DNA of 64,000 bases from Bacillota bacterium (GTDB taxonomy: Bacteria > Bacillota > Desulfotomaculia > Desulfotomaculales > Desulfallaceae). The DNA lies in the NCBI GenBank assembly GCA_023439185.1, contig JAEXOR010000025.1, forward strand, positions 1 through 64,000, in the 5' to 3' direction. Both the position numbers and the translations under genes were made by a program. This document shows, in pieces, positions 35,441-43,790 of this stretch. The notes under the pieces are model-generated. The model saw nothing but the letters and a program-made list of their open reading frames with translations, made no database searches and was not told where the DNA came from. Numbering within the stretch: the first letter of the stretch is position 1; every line of letters begins with the position of its first letter.

Positions 35441-36328
35441 ATGAATTTGCTTGAAAGTATGAACAGAGCGTTAACGTATATTGAAGAGCATCTTACCGGC
35501 GATATTGACTACAAAGAAGCAGCCAGATTGGCTTGCTGCTCCGAGTATCATTTTAAAAGGATGTTCTCATTTCTGGCCGGCGTTACACTGTCCGAATATA
35601 TCCGCCGCCGGCGACTCAGCCTGGCCGCATTTGAGCTCACTAACCACAGCGCAAGAATCATTGATGTGGCGGTTAAATACGGGTACGGTTCAGCGGATTC
35701 CTTTGCCAGGGCTTTTCAGATTTTACATGGTGCAACACCGTCGGAAGCCAGAAACAGCGGGCAGCCGCTGAAAGCCTATTCAAGCATGACCTTTCAGTTA
35801 ACCATTAAAGGGGGAAGCGCATTGAATTACCGGATTGTAGAAAAAGAGGCGTTTAAAATAGCGGGGATCATGAAAAGAGTGCCCATCGTTTTCCACGGGG
35901 TAAACCCGGAGATTGCCTCAATGTGGAAATCTTTAAACAATGAGCTGATCAGTAAGCTTAAGCAGCTTTCCAATGTTGAGCCTTCGGGGATAATTCAGGC
36001 CTCCACTAATTTTTCCGAAGGACGCATGGAAGAAAAAGGGGAGCTTGATCATTATATCGGGGTGGCCACAACCAATGCGTGTCCGGATGACCTGGCGCAG
36101 CTTGAGGTTCCCGCCCTGACCTGGGCTGTATTCGAATCGGCAGGGCCATTTCCCGATACGCTGCAAAGCATCTGGGGACGCATCTATTCCGAATGGTTTC
36201 CGTCCTCAAACTACGAACAGGCGGAAGGACCGGAAATCTTATGGAACGAGCATCCGGACATCACCGCGCCGGATTTTAAAAGCGAGATCTGGATCCCTGT
36301 TTCTCACCGCCCGATGGCCCGCTATTAA
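35441..36328 (+). CDS. AraC-family regulator with GyrI-like effector domain
   Basis: The ATG at 35441 follows GGAAGGGGG; an in-frame ATG at 35423 has none. The 295-aa protein has an N-terminal AraC double HTH (AARLACCSEYHFKRMFSFLA, LSEYIRRRRLSLAAFELTN, ADSFARAFQILHGATPSEAR). A GyrI-like small-molecule-binding domain follows (YRIVEKEAFKIAGIMKRVPI ... WAVFESAGPFPDTLQSIWGR ... EILWNEHPD). Rob/BmrR-like members sense drugs or lipophilic compounds. It diverges from the nitroreductase gene and may control it and the exporter; this is inferred from position. Confidence 0.9.
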   Translation: MNLLESMNRALTYIEEHLTGDIDYKEAARLACCSEYHFKRMFSFLAGVTLSEYIRRRRLSLAAFELTNHSARIIDVAVKYGYGSADSFARAFQILHGATPSEARNSGQPLKAYSSMTFQLTIKGGSALNYRIVEKEAFKIAGIMKRVPIVFHGVNPEIASMWKSLNNELISKLKQLSNVEPSGIIQASTNFSEGRMEEKGELDHYIGVATTNACPDDLAQLEVPALTWAVFESAGPFPDTLQSIWGRIYSEWFPSSNYEQAEGPEILWNEHPDITAPDFKSEIWIPVSHRPMARY

Positions 36329-36330
36329 TT

Positions 36331-36810
36331 TCATGCATTATTTCTTTCTCTATGGTTTTTTTTGAGAAAGTGGCCGTGTTTAACAATAATCCAGGCGGCA
36401 AGAATTCCTAATATTATATGAATAGCTGAGTGAACCAAGTTTGTACCAGGATCAGTTGGATCAATCCTAGCAATATTTAATCGTAAAGCTGCACCATATA
36501 CCACCATATAAAATATTACAGCAATACCTGCTCCTTTAACATAAAAGTAATCGATACCTGTGTAAAATAAAGTATATACTACGATTACTCCCAAAAAGGC
36601 AGCTAGAGAATAGTCCGTAATTGTACCAATAATTAATGCAGGTGCAGTGTGAACATTTGCTACCGGAAAATAAACAGATGCAGCAATATGAATATGAAGG
36701 TATTTAACGATATCTAGTATGTAAAAAAAATAGTCAAAAATTGTGATCACAATATTGGAAAGTATGCCAGCTATGACCCCTGTTGTTACCTTGTCTTTGA
36801 CTTTTACCAT
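36331..36810 (-). CDS. Small four-helix membrane protein A
   Basis: The 159-aa product has about four transmembrane segments (GVIAGILSNIVITIFDYFFY, LAAFLGVIVVYTLFYTGIDY, GIAVIFYMVVYGAALRL, HSAIHIILGILAAWIIV). A short basic C-terminus follows. It is related in layout to the next gene upstream (GxxAGIL... start, KGxAxxxI(F/M) segment), so the two are probably paralogues acting together. No known family was recognised. Its stop lies 2 bp from the convergent AraC stop. Confidence 0.65.
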   Translation of the reverse strand: MVKVKDKVTTGVIAGILSNIVITIFDYFFYILDIVKYLHIHIAASVYFPVANVHTAPALIIGTITDYSLAAFLGVIVVYTLFYTGIDYFYVKGAGIAVIFYMVVYGAALRLNIARIDPTDPGTNLVHSAIHIILGILAAWIIVKHGHFLKKNHRERNNA

Positions 36811-36835
36811 GATTGTTTCACCTCTAAATTTAAAG

Positions 36836-37303
36836 TTATGAGATATTTCCTTCCAATTTCATATCCCCCAAGCGAATAATCAAATAAGACGCCGTCAATC
36901 CAAATATCATATTTCCAATAAACATGGTAAGGTTGGTTTGAATATCGAAGGGAACTATTTTTGCCGCACCCAAGGTGTAAAGGAACCCATAGATTATGAT
37001 AAACATAATGATGTTGGAAACTGCCAGTCCTTTTAACCACCAAAAGTCCATACCTGTAATTCTTATAGTCATCACAATTAAAATGCCCAGCAATATTGCC
37101 ATGGATTCCCATACCAATCCACCTAAAATTAATCCGCCAAAACTGTCTGTAAACCGCTCAAGCAGGTATATGCTACCGGATATTTGAAACGCATAATATC
37201 CGGACCAACCCAACTGAACTGCAATAAAGTCAAATATTAATTGAGGGACAGTTCCTAATATACCCGCAGTCGCACCTAACGCTACCGTGTCACGTATGAT
37301 CAT
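36836..37303 (-). CDS. Small four-helix membrane protein B
   Basis: The ATG at 37303 follows GGAGG by 10 bp. The 155-aa product has four predicted helices (GATAGILGTVPQLIFDFIAV, LGGLVWESMAILLGILIVMT, LKGLAVSNIIMFIIIYGFLY, TMFIGNMIFGLTASYLIIRL) and ends RLGDMKLEG. It is 25 bp upstream of its probable paralogue. Function unknown; both look like Peptococcaceae-type hypothetical membrane proteins. Confidence 0.65.
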   Translation of the reverse strand: MIIRDTVALGATAGILGTVPQLIFDFIAVQLGWSGYYAFQISGSIYLLERFTDSFGGLILGGLVWESMAILLGILIVMTIRITGMDFWWLKGLAVSNIIMFIIIYGFLYTLGAAKIVPFDIQTNLTMFIGNMIFGLTASYLIIRLGDMKLEGNIS

Positions 37304-37416
37304 GGTATTTAATCCTCCGTTTACCAAAAGATACTTTAAAAAAGCTGTATACTTTTACTTTGAGATAGCATATCCAATAAATGTGCAAAAAATCTAAGCG
37401 GTCTGATCCACAACAC

Positions 37417-37480
37417 CCAAAAAGCCACCCCTTTCGGGATGGCTTTTATTTTCTATTATTCTGTTGGCTATGTGCTTTAG
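37417..37480. repeat. Dispersed repeat with terminator hairpin, copy 1
   Basis: AAAAGCCACCCC-TTTC-GGGATGGCTTTT is an intrinsic-terminator hairpin, followed by TATTATTCTGTTGGCTATGT. About 65 bp here are roughly 80 percent identical by eye to 43661-43726, including the sequence beyond the hairpin, so it is a dispersed repeat. Confidence 0.65.
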
Positions 37481-37514
37481 TCGTAAAAAAAGCTTCTTGG
37501 GACACGGTTAACTA

Positions 37515-37709
37515 TTATGGTCTATCTCCTCTTTTTATAATTAAATCTGCAAATTTTTGTTGAGATTTGGCGGCCGCAGCAGCGCCTTGAGACATTAGCT
37601 GCCTCAAATTCTGGTCAACAATCTCTGTTGCTACGAGGGCATAAGCTATTGTAGCCATCCTCGCATCTTTTTCATAATCTTGGAGCATGTCCATATCACT
37701 TAATTTCAT
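37515..37709 (-). CDS. CotF-like spore coat protein (small)
   Basis: The 64-aa product (MLQDYEKDARMATIAYALVA ... NLRQLMSQGAAAA ... QQKFADLIIKRG) resembles the C-terminal part of CotF-family coat proteins, with NLRQ (usually NPQLR) and an FADLI.KRG ending. It starts 5 bp after the stop of the 86-aa gene, and GGAG before the ATG overlaps that gene's end. Probably a partner protein assembled on the spore or in a ferritin-like bundle. Assignment is moderate. Confidence 0.6.
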   Translation of the reverse strand: MKLSDMDMLQDYEKDARMATIAYALVATEIVDQNLRQLMSQGAAAAAKSQQKFADLIIKRGDRP

Positions 37710-37714
37710 TTATT

Positions 37715-37975
37715 TCACTCCGCAGATATAGATTCATAATATTGTTGTAAGGTGTGAGCAGTTTGACGTAAGATTTTGACTTCATCATTAAAAATATTTT
37801 TTATTTCCTGGTCAATTGCGTTACCGGCATAAAATTCACATTTTCGGGCGGCAATCTGAACCTCCGAAATCATTTTCACAAGGTAGGCTCCTTCTTTCAT
37901 TCTCTGAATTGTCAAAGGGTCAAATTCCCGTAATTGTGGTTTATTAACGTTTAATGCTTTAAATACGCTTAACAT
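37715..37975 (-). CDS. Small coat-like helical protein
   Basis: The 86-aa product starts after AGAGGAGGCATTATTT and is almost all helix (PLTIQRMKEGAYLVKMISEV ... IFNDEVKILRQTAHTLQQYY). It looks like the ferritin-like helical pair of CotF/DUF3231-like coat proteins. It forms a two-gene unit with the following 64-aa gene. Sporulation role is inferred only. Confidence 0.55.
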   Translation of the reverse strand: MLSVFKALNVNKPQLREFDPLTIQRMKEGAYLVKMISEVQIAARKCEFYAGNAIDQEIKNIFNDEVKILRQTAHTLQQYYESISAE

Positions 37976-38067
37976 AAATAATGCCTCCTCTTTATCTATG
38001 TTTTCTCTAATATTTAAATTTATTCGTTTAGAATCAATCAGCCCATGTTTGCCTCACCACAGGCTCA

Positions 38068-38127
38068 AGGCTGAAGTTAAAGCGCCCGCAGCCGGTGGCA
38101 GCTGCGGGCGTTTTAACTTCAGCCTTT
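38068..38127 (-). terminator. Large rho-independent terminator after the MBL-rhodanese gene
   Basis: AAGGCTGAAGTTAAAGCGCC and its complement form a stem of about 25 bp with a short GGTGGC loop. It starts about 13 bp beyond the gene's stop on the minus strand and is flanked by T/A-rich sequence. Confidence 0.8.
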
Positions 38128-38139
38128 AAAAGGGTTTTA

Positions 38140-39300
38140 TTAGCCGGTCACTATGGGCAATGCTTCCTTTCGCCAGGCGTACATACCGTTCTCCAAGGTT
38201 TTGACGCGGGAAAAACCGTAGCCGCGCAAGAACAGGGCCGCATAGGCGGAGCGCACCGCGCTTCTGCAGACGGTCACCACCGGCTTTTCCAGGTATTGGG
38301 TCAGTTCGTCCACCCTCTGGGGCAACTGGGTTACCTCAATATTAAGCGCACCCGGTATGTGCCCTTCCGCAAACTCCTGCGGAGTGCTCACATCCAGGAC
38401 CAGGGGTGCGTCCGGCCCATTTAAGGATTTTTGCAACTCCCGGCTGCTAACGAGGTTCCAATGGGTCGGCACGGTCCGGAAGTAGTACTCCATGGAGGTG
38501 CACATCTGGCTCATCAGGGGGTTGGCGCCGGCTGCCGCTGACGGAGCAGGGCCGGCGTCGGCAACGGGGTCGATGGAGCACTGGACGGTGTCGCCGGGGC
38601 TGAGTTCGCCAAAGGCTTTTTCAGCAAAGGCTATAAACTCATCTTCCGTACGGGTCTTAAAAAAGAGATTGTTTACTTTTTCATAGCCAATGGTGGTGTT
38701 GACGTTGCCTTTGTAGTCGTGGGCGGGGCAGACCAGGGTATGAGCGTCCAATTTGGCAAAAACATCAAAAATGCTGTGAAATAGCTGACCGGGGTCGCCC
38801 CCGGGAAGATCGGTACGGCCGCACTGCCCGATCATCAGGGTGTCTCCGGTCAGAATGATCCTTTGCTTGCTTAGGTGCAGGCAAATTGAGTCGGAAGTGT
38901 GGCCGGGGGTATAAAGCACTGTTGCCTCAATGTGGCCCACCATGAGTTTTTCTCCTTCTTTCAGGGCGTGGTCAACTTGCAGGCCGGCGTTGTGCCGCAG
39001 GTGCCCGGCCACACCATGGTGTTTGGAGAAATCCTTACCGGCTTGCCTTTGAACCTGGTAATTTTCATGCATGACCACCCGGGCGCCGGTGCGCTCCTTC
39101 AGGATGCCGGACAGGCTGTCATGGTCGGCGTGACAATGGGTGTCAATAATATAGCGCAGCTGCAGTTTATTTTCAGTTAGGGTAGCCAGGTAAATATCCG
39201 GGTCATGGTTCGGGTCCACCACAGCAGCGTCGCCGGTACGCCGGCAGGCAAAAATATAGGAAATGCATCCTTCCGGATCTTTAAACTGTTTAAAAAACAT
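38140..39300 (-). CDS. MBL-fold hydrolase with rhodanese domain (persulfide dioxygenase-like)
   Basis: The 386-aa protein has an N-terminal metallo-beta-lactamase domain (IIDTHCHADHDSLSG metal motif, LYTPGHTSDSICL, ILTGDTLMIGQCGRTDLPGG). A C-terminal rhodanese domain follows (VLDVSTPQEFAEGHIPGALN, catalytic Cys in VVTVCRSAVRS). ETHE1/BlaR-like persulfide dioxygenases and related sulfur-handling enzymes share this two-domain layout. The start ATG follows AAGGGGTG. It may oxidise or transfer sulfane sulfur in the cytoplasm. It stands alone, between a terminator and an empty 134-bp gap. Confidence 0.88.
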   Translation of the reverse strand: MFFKQFKDPEGCISYIFACRRTGDAAVVDPNHDPDIYLATLTENKLQLRYIIDTHCHADHDSLSGILKERTGARVVMHENYQVQRQAGKDFSKHHGVAGHLRHNAGLQVDHALKEGEKLMVGHIEATVLYTPGHTSDSICLHLSKQRIILTGDTLMIGQCGRTDLPGGDPGQLFHSIFDVFAKLDAHTLVCPAHDYKGNVNTTIGYEKVNNLFFKTRTEDEFIAFAEKAFGELSPGDTVQCSIDPVADAGPAPSAAAGANPLMSQMCTSMEYYFRTVPTHWNLVSSRELQKSLNGPDAPLVLDVSTPQEFAEGHIPGALNIEVTQLPQRVDELTQYLEKPVVTVCRSAVRSAYAALFLRGYGFSRVKTLENGMYAWRKEALPIVTG

Positions 39301-39434
39301 GGTAACACCCCTTACCGGTTTATTTTAAATCATTATTAAAAACCTAATTAAGGGGTATTTTAGTGAATTTGTTTTAAAATTTTCTTGCGCAAATCTTACA
39401 ACTTTATTAAAGACTGTTCATTAATAGAGTTTGA

Positions 39435-40013
39435 TCATTTAAAGATTCTGTCAAGCTCAGCGGATAATCCTTGAAAAATATAGGATTGCACGATTTCGGG
39501 TTTTCTGTATGTAATATTACTACTGATGTTCTTGTCTGCAAACATATAAACGGTTACTTCCTTGCTTATCGGGTTAACAATCCAATACTCCCCGACACCG
39601 CATGACATGTAGAGGTCAAGCTTTTTGATCAAATCCTTGCTCCGCGTGCCCTCTGATAAAATCTCCGCCACAAGTGCCGGGACTCCCTCGTAATAGTTGT
39701 TTTCATCCAGGTTTTCCTCAAGGTCGCAAATGACCATGATATCAGGCTGGACAATATTAATACTTTCCGGATTTCTTTTGAGTGTAATATCATAAGGGGC
39801 AACCAGGGGAACGCAGTCTTGACCCTGAAACCAGTTGTAAAAAATACCAAAAAGTTCGGTCAAAGCTACCTGGTGCACGGTTTTAGGTGAGACCAGCAGA
39901 TATATTTCACCATCAATGTATTCGTATCTTTCCTCGGTATCCTTGGTCAGCTCCAGAAACTCTTCATAGGATGCCTTTCTGCCGCCGTAACCGTATACCT
40001 CCGCCTTTTCCAT
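39435..40013 (-). CDS. Uma2-family (DUF820) putative endonuclease
   Basis: The ATG at 40013 is chosen because it overlaps the TGA of the upstream 51-aa gene (TGATG). The 192-aa product shows YEEFLELTKDTEERYEYIDG, IVQPDIMVICDLEE, PALVAEILSEGTRSKDLIKK and MSCGVGEYWIVNPISKEV. These are the D...E.K-type PD-(D/E)XK motifs of Uma2/DUF820, here D, E and K in order. The family is abundant, often duplicated, with unknown cellular substrate. Here it is translationally coupled to a Phd/YefM-like gene. Confidence 0.85.
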   Translation of the reverse strand: MEKAEVYGYGGRKASYEEFLELTKDTEERYEYIDGEIYLLVSPKTVHQVALTELFGIFYNWFQGQDCVPLVAPYDITLKRNPESINIVQPDIMVICDLEENLDENNYYEGVPALVAEILSEGTRSKDLIKKLDLYMSCGVGEYWIVNPISKEVTVYMFADKNISSNITYRKPEIVQSYIFQGLSAELDRIFK

Positions 40014-40168
40014 CACCATACCGGGCACCGAACGGCAATCCGCGCATCTTTAATGGCTGATAGTTTTGCTATTTCCGTACCGTTTCTCGTGATTATGATG
40101 TGCTCCCGCGCTGCAAGGATCAGGTATTTCCCGAAATTGTTCTGCAGTTCCGTTGAGTTGACTTTCAT
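40013..40168 (-). CDS. Phd/YefM-type antitoxin-like protein, 51 aa
   Basis: Translating the minus strand from the ATG at 40168 gives MKVNSTELQNNFGKYLILAA, then IITRNGTEIAKLSAIK and a short tail ending at TGA 40013. This is the DNA-binding N-terminal part of Phd/YefM antitoxins (xxSTELKNNFGKYL, IxITRNGxxVAxL). The usual toxin-binding C-terminus is nearly absent. GAGGTG precedes the start by 5 bp. The stop overlaps the Uma2 start, so the pair forms a coupled two-gene unit, with Uma2 in the place of a RelE/Doc-like toxin. It is probably the regulator of this operon. Confidence 0.8.
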   Translation of the reverse strand: MKVNSTELQNNFGKYLILAAREHIIITRNGTEIAKLSAIKDARIAVRCPVW

Positions 40169-40183
40169 GAATACACCTCGCAC

Positions 40184-40211
40184 AATAGCTATAATAGCTA
40201 AATTAGCTATT
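40184..40211 (-). promoter_or_regulatory. TAGCTA-rich palindromic operator before Phd/YefM-Uma2
   Basis: AATAGCTA and TAGCTATT arms flank a centre with a further TAGCTA, giving three related half-sites within 28 bp, 15 bp upstream of the start. A TATTAT/TATAGC -10-like box falls inside. This fits autoregulation by the Phd/YefM protein. Confidence 0.55.
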
Positions 40212-40254
40212 ATGATTATATATCAAGGAAAAAGCTGCATCAAGGTCGCATTGC

Positions 40255-42822
40255 TCAACAGTCCACATCGCCCATGATAATATTAATTGTGCCGTTGCTG
40301 CCGTCAACCGTCACTACCTGACCGTCACGCAAAAGCCGGGTGGCGTTACCGGTGGCAACCACCGCCGGAACCCGGTATTCGCGCGCAATGATTGCCGAGT
40401 GCGACAGGAACCCGCCTGAATCCGTCACCAGCGCCCCCACACTGGAAAACAGCACGGACCAGGCCGGCGAAGTTATCGGGCAAACCAACACATCCCCCGC
40501 CTGAACCCGGTGGAACTCGGATTCGTCTATGATTACCCGAACCGGTCCCGTATAGCGGCCCGCCGAAGCAGCGATCCCTTTCAGTGCCCGGGTTTCCATC
40601 TGCCTGGTTCGGCTGGCCGCCGCGGCGAAGACGCGCTCGGAGAACCACATCAACGCCTCGTGAACAAAACGAGCCTGATCGGGCAGGGCGGCAAAAGAGG
40701 TTGCTGCCGGCGGAGGCGTACCGTAACTGGCAGGCCCCGGGTGGGCCGATACCCAGGCTCTTTCCCCCTTCCGGCGTCTAACCAGTTCGTGCCGGGCAGT
40801 GCCTGTTGTCAGGGACGCGCGGGCTTCATCCAGCTCCAGGAAAAAAACGTCCCTCTGCTCAACTATTTGTTTCCGTTCAACAAGTCGACAACCGATCTCC
40901 AGCACCGCATACCGCAGGAGCGCCAGCGGCATGCCGGTGTCGTAGAACCCGTGCTCCTCACGCATCGGGTAAGCCCTCCCGGCCCTGGCCAGCACTTGCT
41001 CAAAGCGTTCCTCATCCGCCGCGGAACGCCCGGATAAAATCCGGCGGGCTTCGTCCCGCAGACCGGCACGTTTTTCCGCCAGCAGCTGGGCGTCCGCTTC
41101 CGGATTATACCTGCGTTGAATCTGGTTTTTAATCATGGCCAGAATTAACTCCTGCTTTTCCGCAAGAGTGGGCTCGGCCGCCTCGTAGCCCACTGTCCGG
41201 CAGCCAAACTCCCGCCGGTACCCGGCAAACGCCGCGGCAAAACCTGCGTCAACCGCGGCCATCTGCTCTAATGTATCCCGGTCGATCCGATGCAATAGGT
41301 TCTTAAGCCGCTGGTTTTCTCGCACTTGTTTAGTAATCCTTTCCAGAGCGTGGGCTGGGGCGCTGGACGTTTCGGAAAGGCCAATCAACAGGTTGAATAT
41401 TTTCTCCTCGTCCCAGCCCAAAAGATCACGGCAGGTAAAGACAAACTCGGCCAGCGGCAAGCTTAACGACTGATTAAGCATCATGTGTATTTGCTGGCAA
41501 TGCTGTAACAGGAGATTAGCTTCTCCGGCGTACCGGTCCAGGCTGTCATTGGACAGCGCCTCCAAGTTGATGTCCCGCAGATCCGTGAGCCGTTTCACAA
41601 GATCATCCTTCAACTCAGCATGCCACCGTTCGATCCATTGGCCTGCTTTATCGGTACGGACAGCCTCCGTACAGCTTAAAATACGCTTCCGCAACGACGG
41701 CAGCAAACGGATAAACAAGCGCATCAACCATTCGGGCGGCGGCAGGCGATCCTTTCCCCCCGGGGGAACCGCCCGCAAGTAAACCCAGCCCCCAATTTCA
41801 CGTTCTTCCACCGTTTCCACTAGCAATCCGAACTCCGCGCACATGCGCCGAAACCCCTGGTTGGCCGCGGGCAGCAGGATCGAGCGGGTAAAAGGGTAAA
41901 GCGGGCGCGGGTAATGTGAATCCCCCCGCGTCCAAAATCCGGACGGGGGTTCAACAGGTACAGGCTCGGGTTCGGGCTCGGGCGCCTCGACAGCCGGCAG
42001 CGCAGTAATCGGCCGGGCCTGCAGCAGATACAACCTGCCGTTGCTTAATGCCCACTCAATATCCTGCGGGGCGCCGAAATACTGTTCTACCCGGCGGGCC
42101 AACTCCGCCACCGCCAGTACCTCCTGCTCGCCAAGGGCGCCTTCGGGTCCGTTCAGACAAACAGCCCGACCATCACGGACCACCCATTCGTCAGGCGTGG
42201 CTTGGCCTGAAACCAGCCGCTCGCCCAAGCCGCGGACAGCGCTGACAGCCGTCTCGCAGTGGTCGCCGGTGACCGGATTGGCGGTAAAGGCCACCCCGGC
42301 TGCGTCGGCCGCGATCAGGGGCTGGATCAGCACCGCCATCCGCTCCGCGGGCAGTTCCCGGGCCATCCGGTATGAATTTACATGCGTACTATACAGGGAG
42401 GCCCAGCATTTGCGGACAGCGCCGACGGCAGCGTCATAGCCGCGCACGCCCAAGATGGTTTCATACTGGCCGGCGAAAGAAGCCCCGGCCAGGTCTTCCA
42501 CTACCCCGGATGAACGCACGGCCAGGGGGTGATCTCCGAAAGCAGCCAGGGCGTTACGGAGAGCGTCCTCAACTGGCAGCGGCAGCGGTTTTTTGGCTAT
42601 TGCTTCATCAGCCTGCTCAAGGTCGGCAATGGCGGCGCCCATGTGGGTTGTAAAGGCAGTGGTGGTGACGACAATCCCATCGGGCACCGGAAACCCCGCT
42701 GCCAGCAAGCGGGACAGGTTGGCGGCTTTGGTTCCGGCCAGGTCGGCAAGTACTGCTTCTAAAGCGCGCAGGGGAAGAACATACACGCATTCATCCTGTT
42801 GAGCGGATTTACGCTCATTCAT
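40255..42822 (-). CDS. PEP synthase-like / rifampicin phosphotransferase-like dikinase
   Basis: The 855-aa protein has an ATP-grasp PPDK_N domain (GTKAANLSRLLAAGFPVPDG, AVRSSGVVEDLAGASFAGQY, AGVAFTANPVTGD, DIEWALSNGRLYLLQARPIT). A long helical middle follows, and a C-terminal swivelling His domain with the phospho-His in GGFLSHSAIIAREYRVPAVV. There is no TIM-barrel PEP/pyruvate domain, so the layout matches rifampicin phosphotransferase (Rph), not true PEP synthase. Its last residues INIIMGDVDC are a NuoD C-terminus, not a dikinase end: the DNA here matches the nuoD tail at 48587. A TetR gene lies 15 bp upstream. Substrate unknown. Confidence 0.88.
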   Translation of the reverse strand: MNERKSAQQDECVYVLPLRALEAVLADLAGTKAANLSRLLAAGFPVPDGIVVTTTAFTTHMGAAIADLEQADEAIAKKPLPLPVEDALRNALAAFGDHPLAVRSSGVVEDLAGASFAGQYETILGVRGYDAAVGAVRKCWASLYSTHVNSYRMARELPAERMAVLIQPLIAADAAGVAFTANPVTGDHCETAVSAVRGLGERLVSGQATPDEWVVRDGRAVCLNGPEGALGEQEVLAVAELARRVEQYFGAPQDIEWALSNGRLYLLQARPITALPAVEAPEPEPEPVPVEPPSGFWTRGDSHYPRPLYPFTRSILLPAANQGFRRMCAEFGLLVETVEEREIGGWVYLRAVPPGGKDRLPPPEWLMRLFIRLLPSLRKRILSCTEAVRTDKAGQWIERWHAELKDDLVKRLTDLRDINLEALSNDSLDRYAGEANLLLQHCQQIHMMLNQSLSLPLAEFVFTCRDLLGWDEEKIFNLLIGLSETSSAPAHALERITKQVRENQRLKNLLHRIDRDTLEQMAAVDAGFAAAFAGYRREFGCRTVGYEAAEPTLAEKQELILAMIKNQIQRRYNPEADAQLLAEKRAGLRDEARRILSGRSAADEERFEQVLARAGRAYPMREEHGFYDTGMPLALLRYAVLEIGCRLVERKQIVEQRDVFFLELDEARASLTTGTARHELVRRRKGERAWVSAHPGPASYGTPPPAATSFAALPDQARFVHEALMWFSERVFAAAASRTRQMETRALKGIAASAGRYTGPVRVIIDESEFHRVQAGDVLVCPITSPAWSVLFSSVGALVTDSGGFLSHSAIIAREYRVPAVVATGNATRLLRDGQVVTVDGSNGTINIIMGDVDC

Positions 42823-42837
42823 ATTTTGGCCCCCTTT

Positions 42838-43473
42838 TTACCGGTCCTTGCTATCAGCTTCCGCGCACTGTTTGAGCTCACGGATTAATACATGCAGGGC
42901 CCAGTTAAGCGCGGCCGCGGTATCCGCGGTACTCAGCCCGAACCGCTGGCGCAGGGCCGCCCAGCCCTGGTTGCTGGCTAAATAGCGGATTACTGCGGCG
43001 GCCTGCCTGGCGGTCTCAGGGGGCAAATGGGGGGCACATTCGGACACCAGTCCATCAATGATACTGTCCCGTCGCCGCCTGCTTCCCGGGTTAATGTTCA
43101 GCGCCGCCAAAGTTGTTACAACGGCCTGATTTATTTCGGCGTATTGCTCAAATACCGGTATTGACTTTTCAATCCAGGCAGGAATTTCATCAATGGTGCG
43201 GGGAGCGGGCGGCATCTGGGAGTGGGCCAGCTCGCTCGCCCATTCGTACAACTCTTCCAGCAGCGCTTCGCGAGTTTTGCAATGGCGGTATACCGACGCA
43301 TAAGATATGCCGGCGCGGTCGGCGACATCCTGCATGCTGAAGGTATGGATGTGGCCTTCCGCCACAAGGGAGGCAATAGCCTCCATAATGAGGTTCCGGG
43401 TGGTCTCCTTCTGGCGGTCGCGCAGGGGGCTGGAATAAGACCTGGTCCCAGGGTTTTCTTTGGTCATAATCAA
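42838..43473 (-). CDS. TetR/AcrR-family regulator
   Basis: The 211-aa product has a TetR HTH (RNLIMEAIASLVAEGHIHTF, MQDVADRAGISYASVYRHCK) and a helical ligand domain. AAAGGAG lies 6 bp before a TTG at 43473 and 12 bp before an ATG at 43467; either may be used. It is 15 bp upstream of the dikinase gene and almost certainly co-transcribed with it, suggesting inducible control of that enzyme. The same gene order recurs at 49545-48749. Confidence 0.88.
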   Translation of the reverse strand: MIMTKENPGTRSYSSPLRDRQKETTRNLIMEAIASLVAEGHIHTFSMQDVADRAGISYASVYRHCKTREALLEELYEWASELAHSQMPPAPRTIDEIPAWIEKSIPVFEQYAEINQAVVTTLAALNINPGSRRRRDSIIDGLVSECAPHLPPETARQAAAVIRYLASNQGWAALRQRFGLSTADTAAALNWALHVLIRELKQCAEADSKDR

Positions 43474-43660
43474 TTGATACTCCTTTTGTATTTATTATAT
43501 AAATTATATCACTAATTTTATTACATAGTATGGTAATTAGACGATATTGTCAACCACTAAAATATTTCATTTCACAATAAAAGGATATTAAGAAAATCAC
43601 TGACTGAACTGTTTTATGCAGAACAACAGGCCCGCCGGGCCAGGAAGGTGAAAAACCTGA

Positions 43661-43790
43661 CCAAAAAAGCCATCCCCTTCGGGATGACTTTCACTTTTAT
43701 TATTCCGTTGGCCATATGCTCTAAGTAAAATCCGCCAGACCTTTGCGTTCCGGCTTCATTCCGCCGGCGGGCGTCAGAGCCTTTGCCCAT
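43661..43790. repeat. Dispersed repeat with terminator hairpin and Fic tail, copy 2
   Basis: The first 65 bp match 37417-37480, including the AGCCATCCCC-TTC-GGGATGACTT hairpin. The following part (about 43737-43790) matches 46893-46945 at about 80 percent by eye and encodes the last 20 residues of the Fic gene. The repeat therefore extends into the Fic coding frame. Confidence 0.6.
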
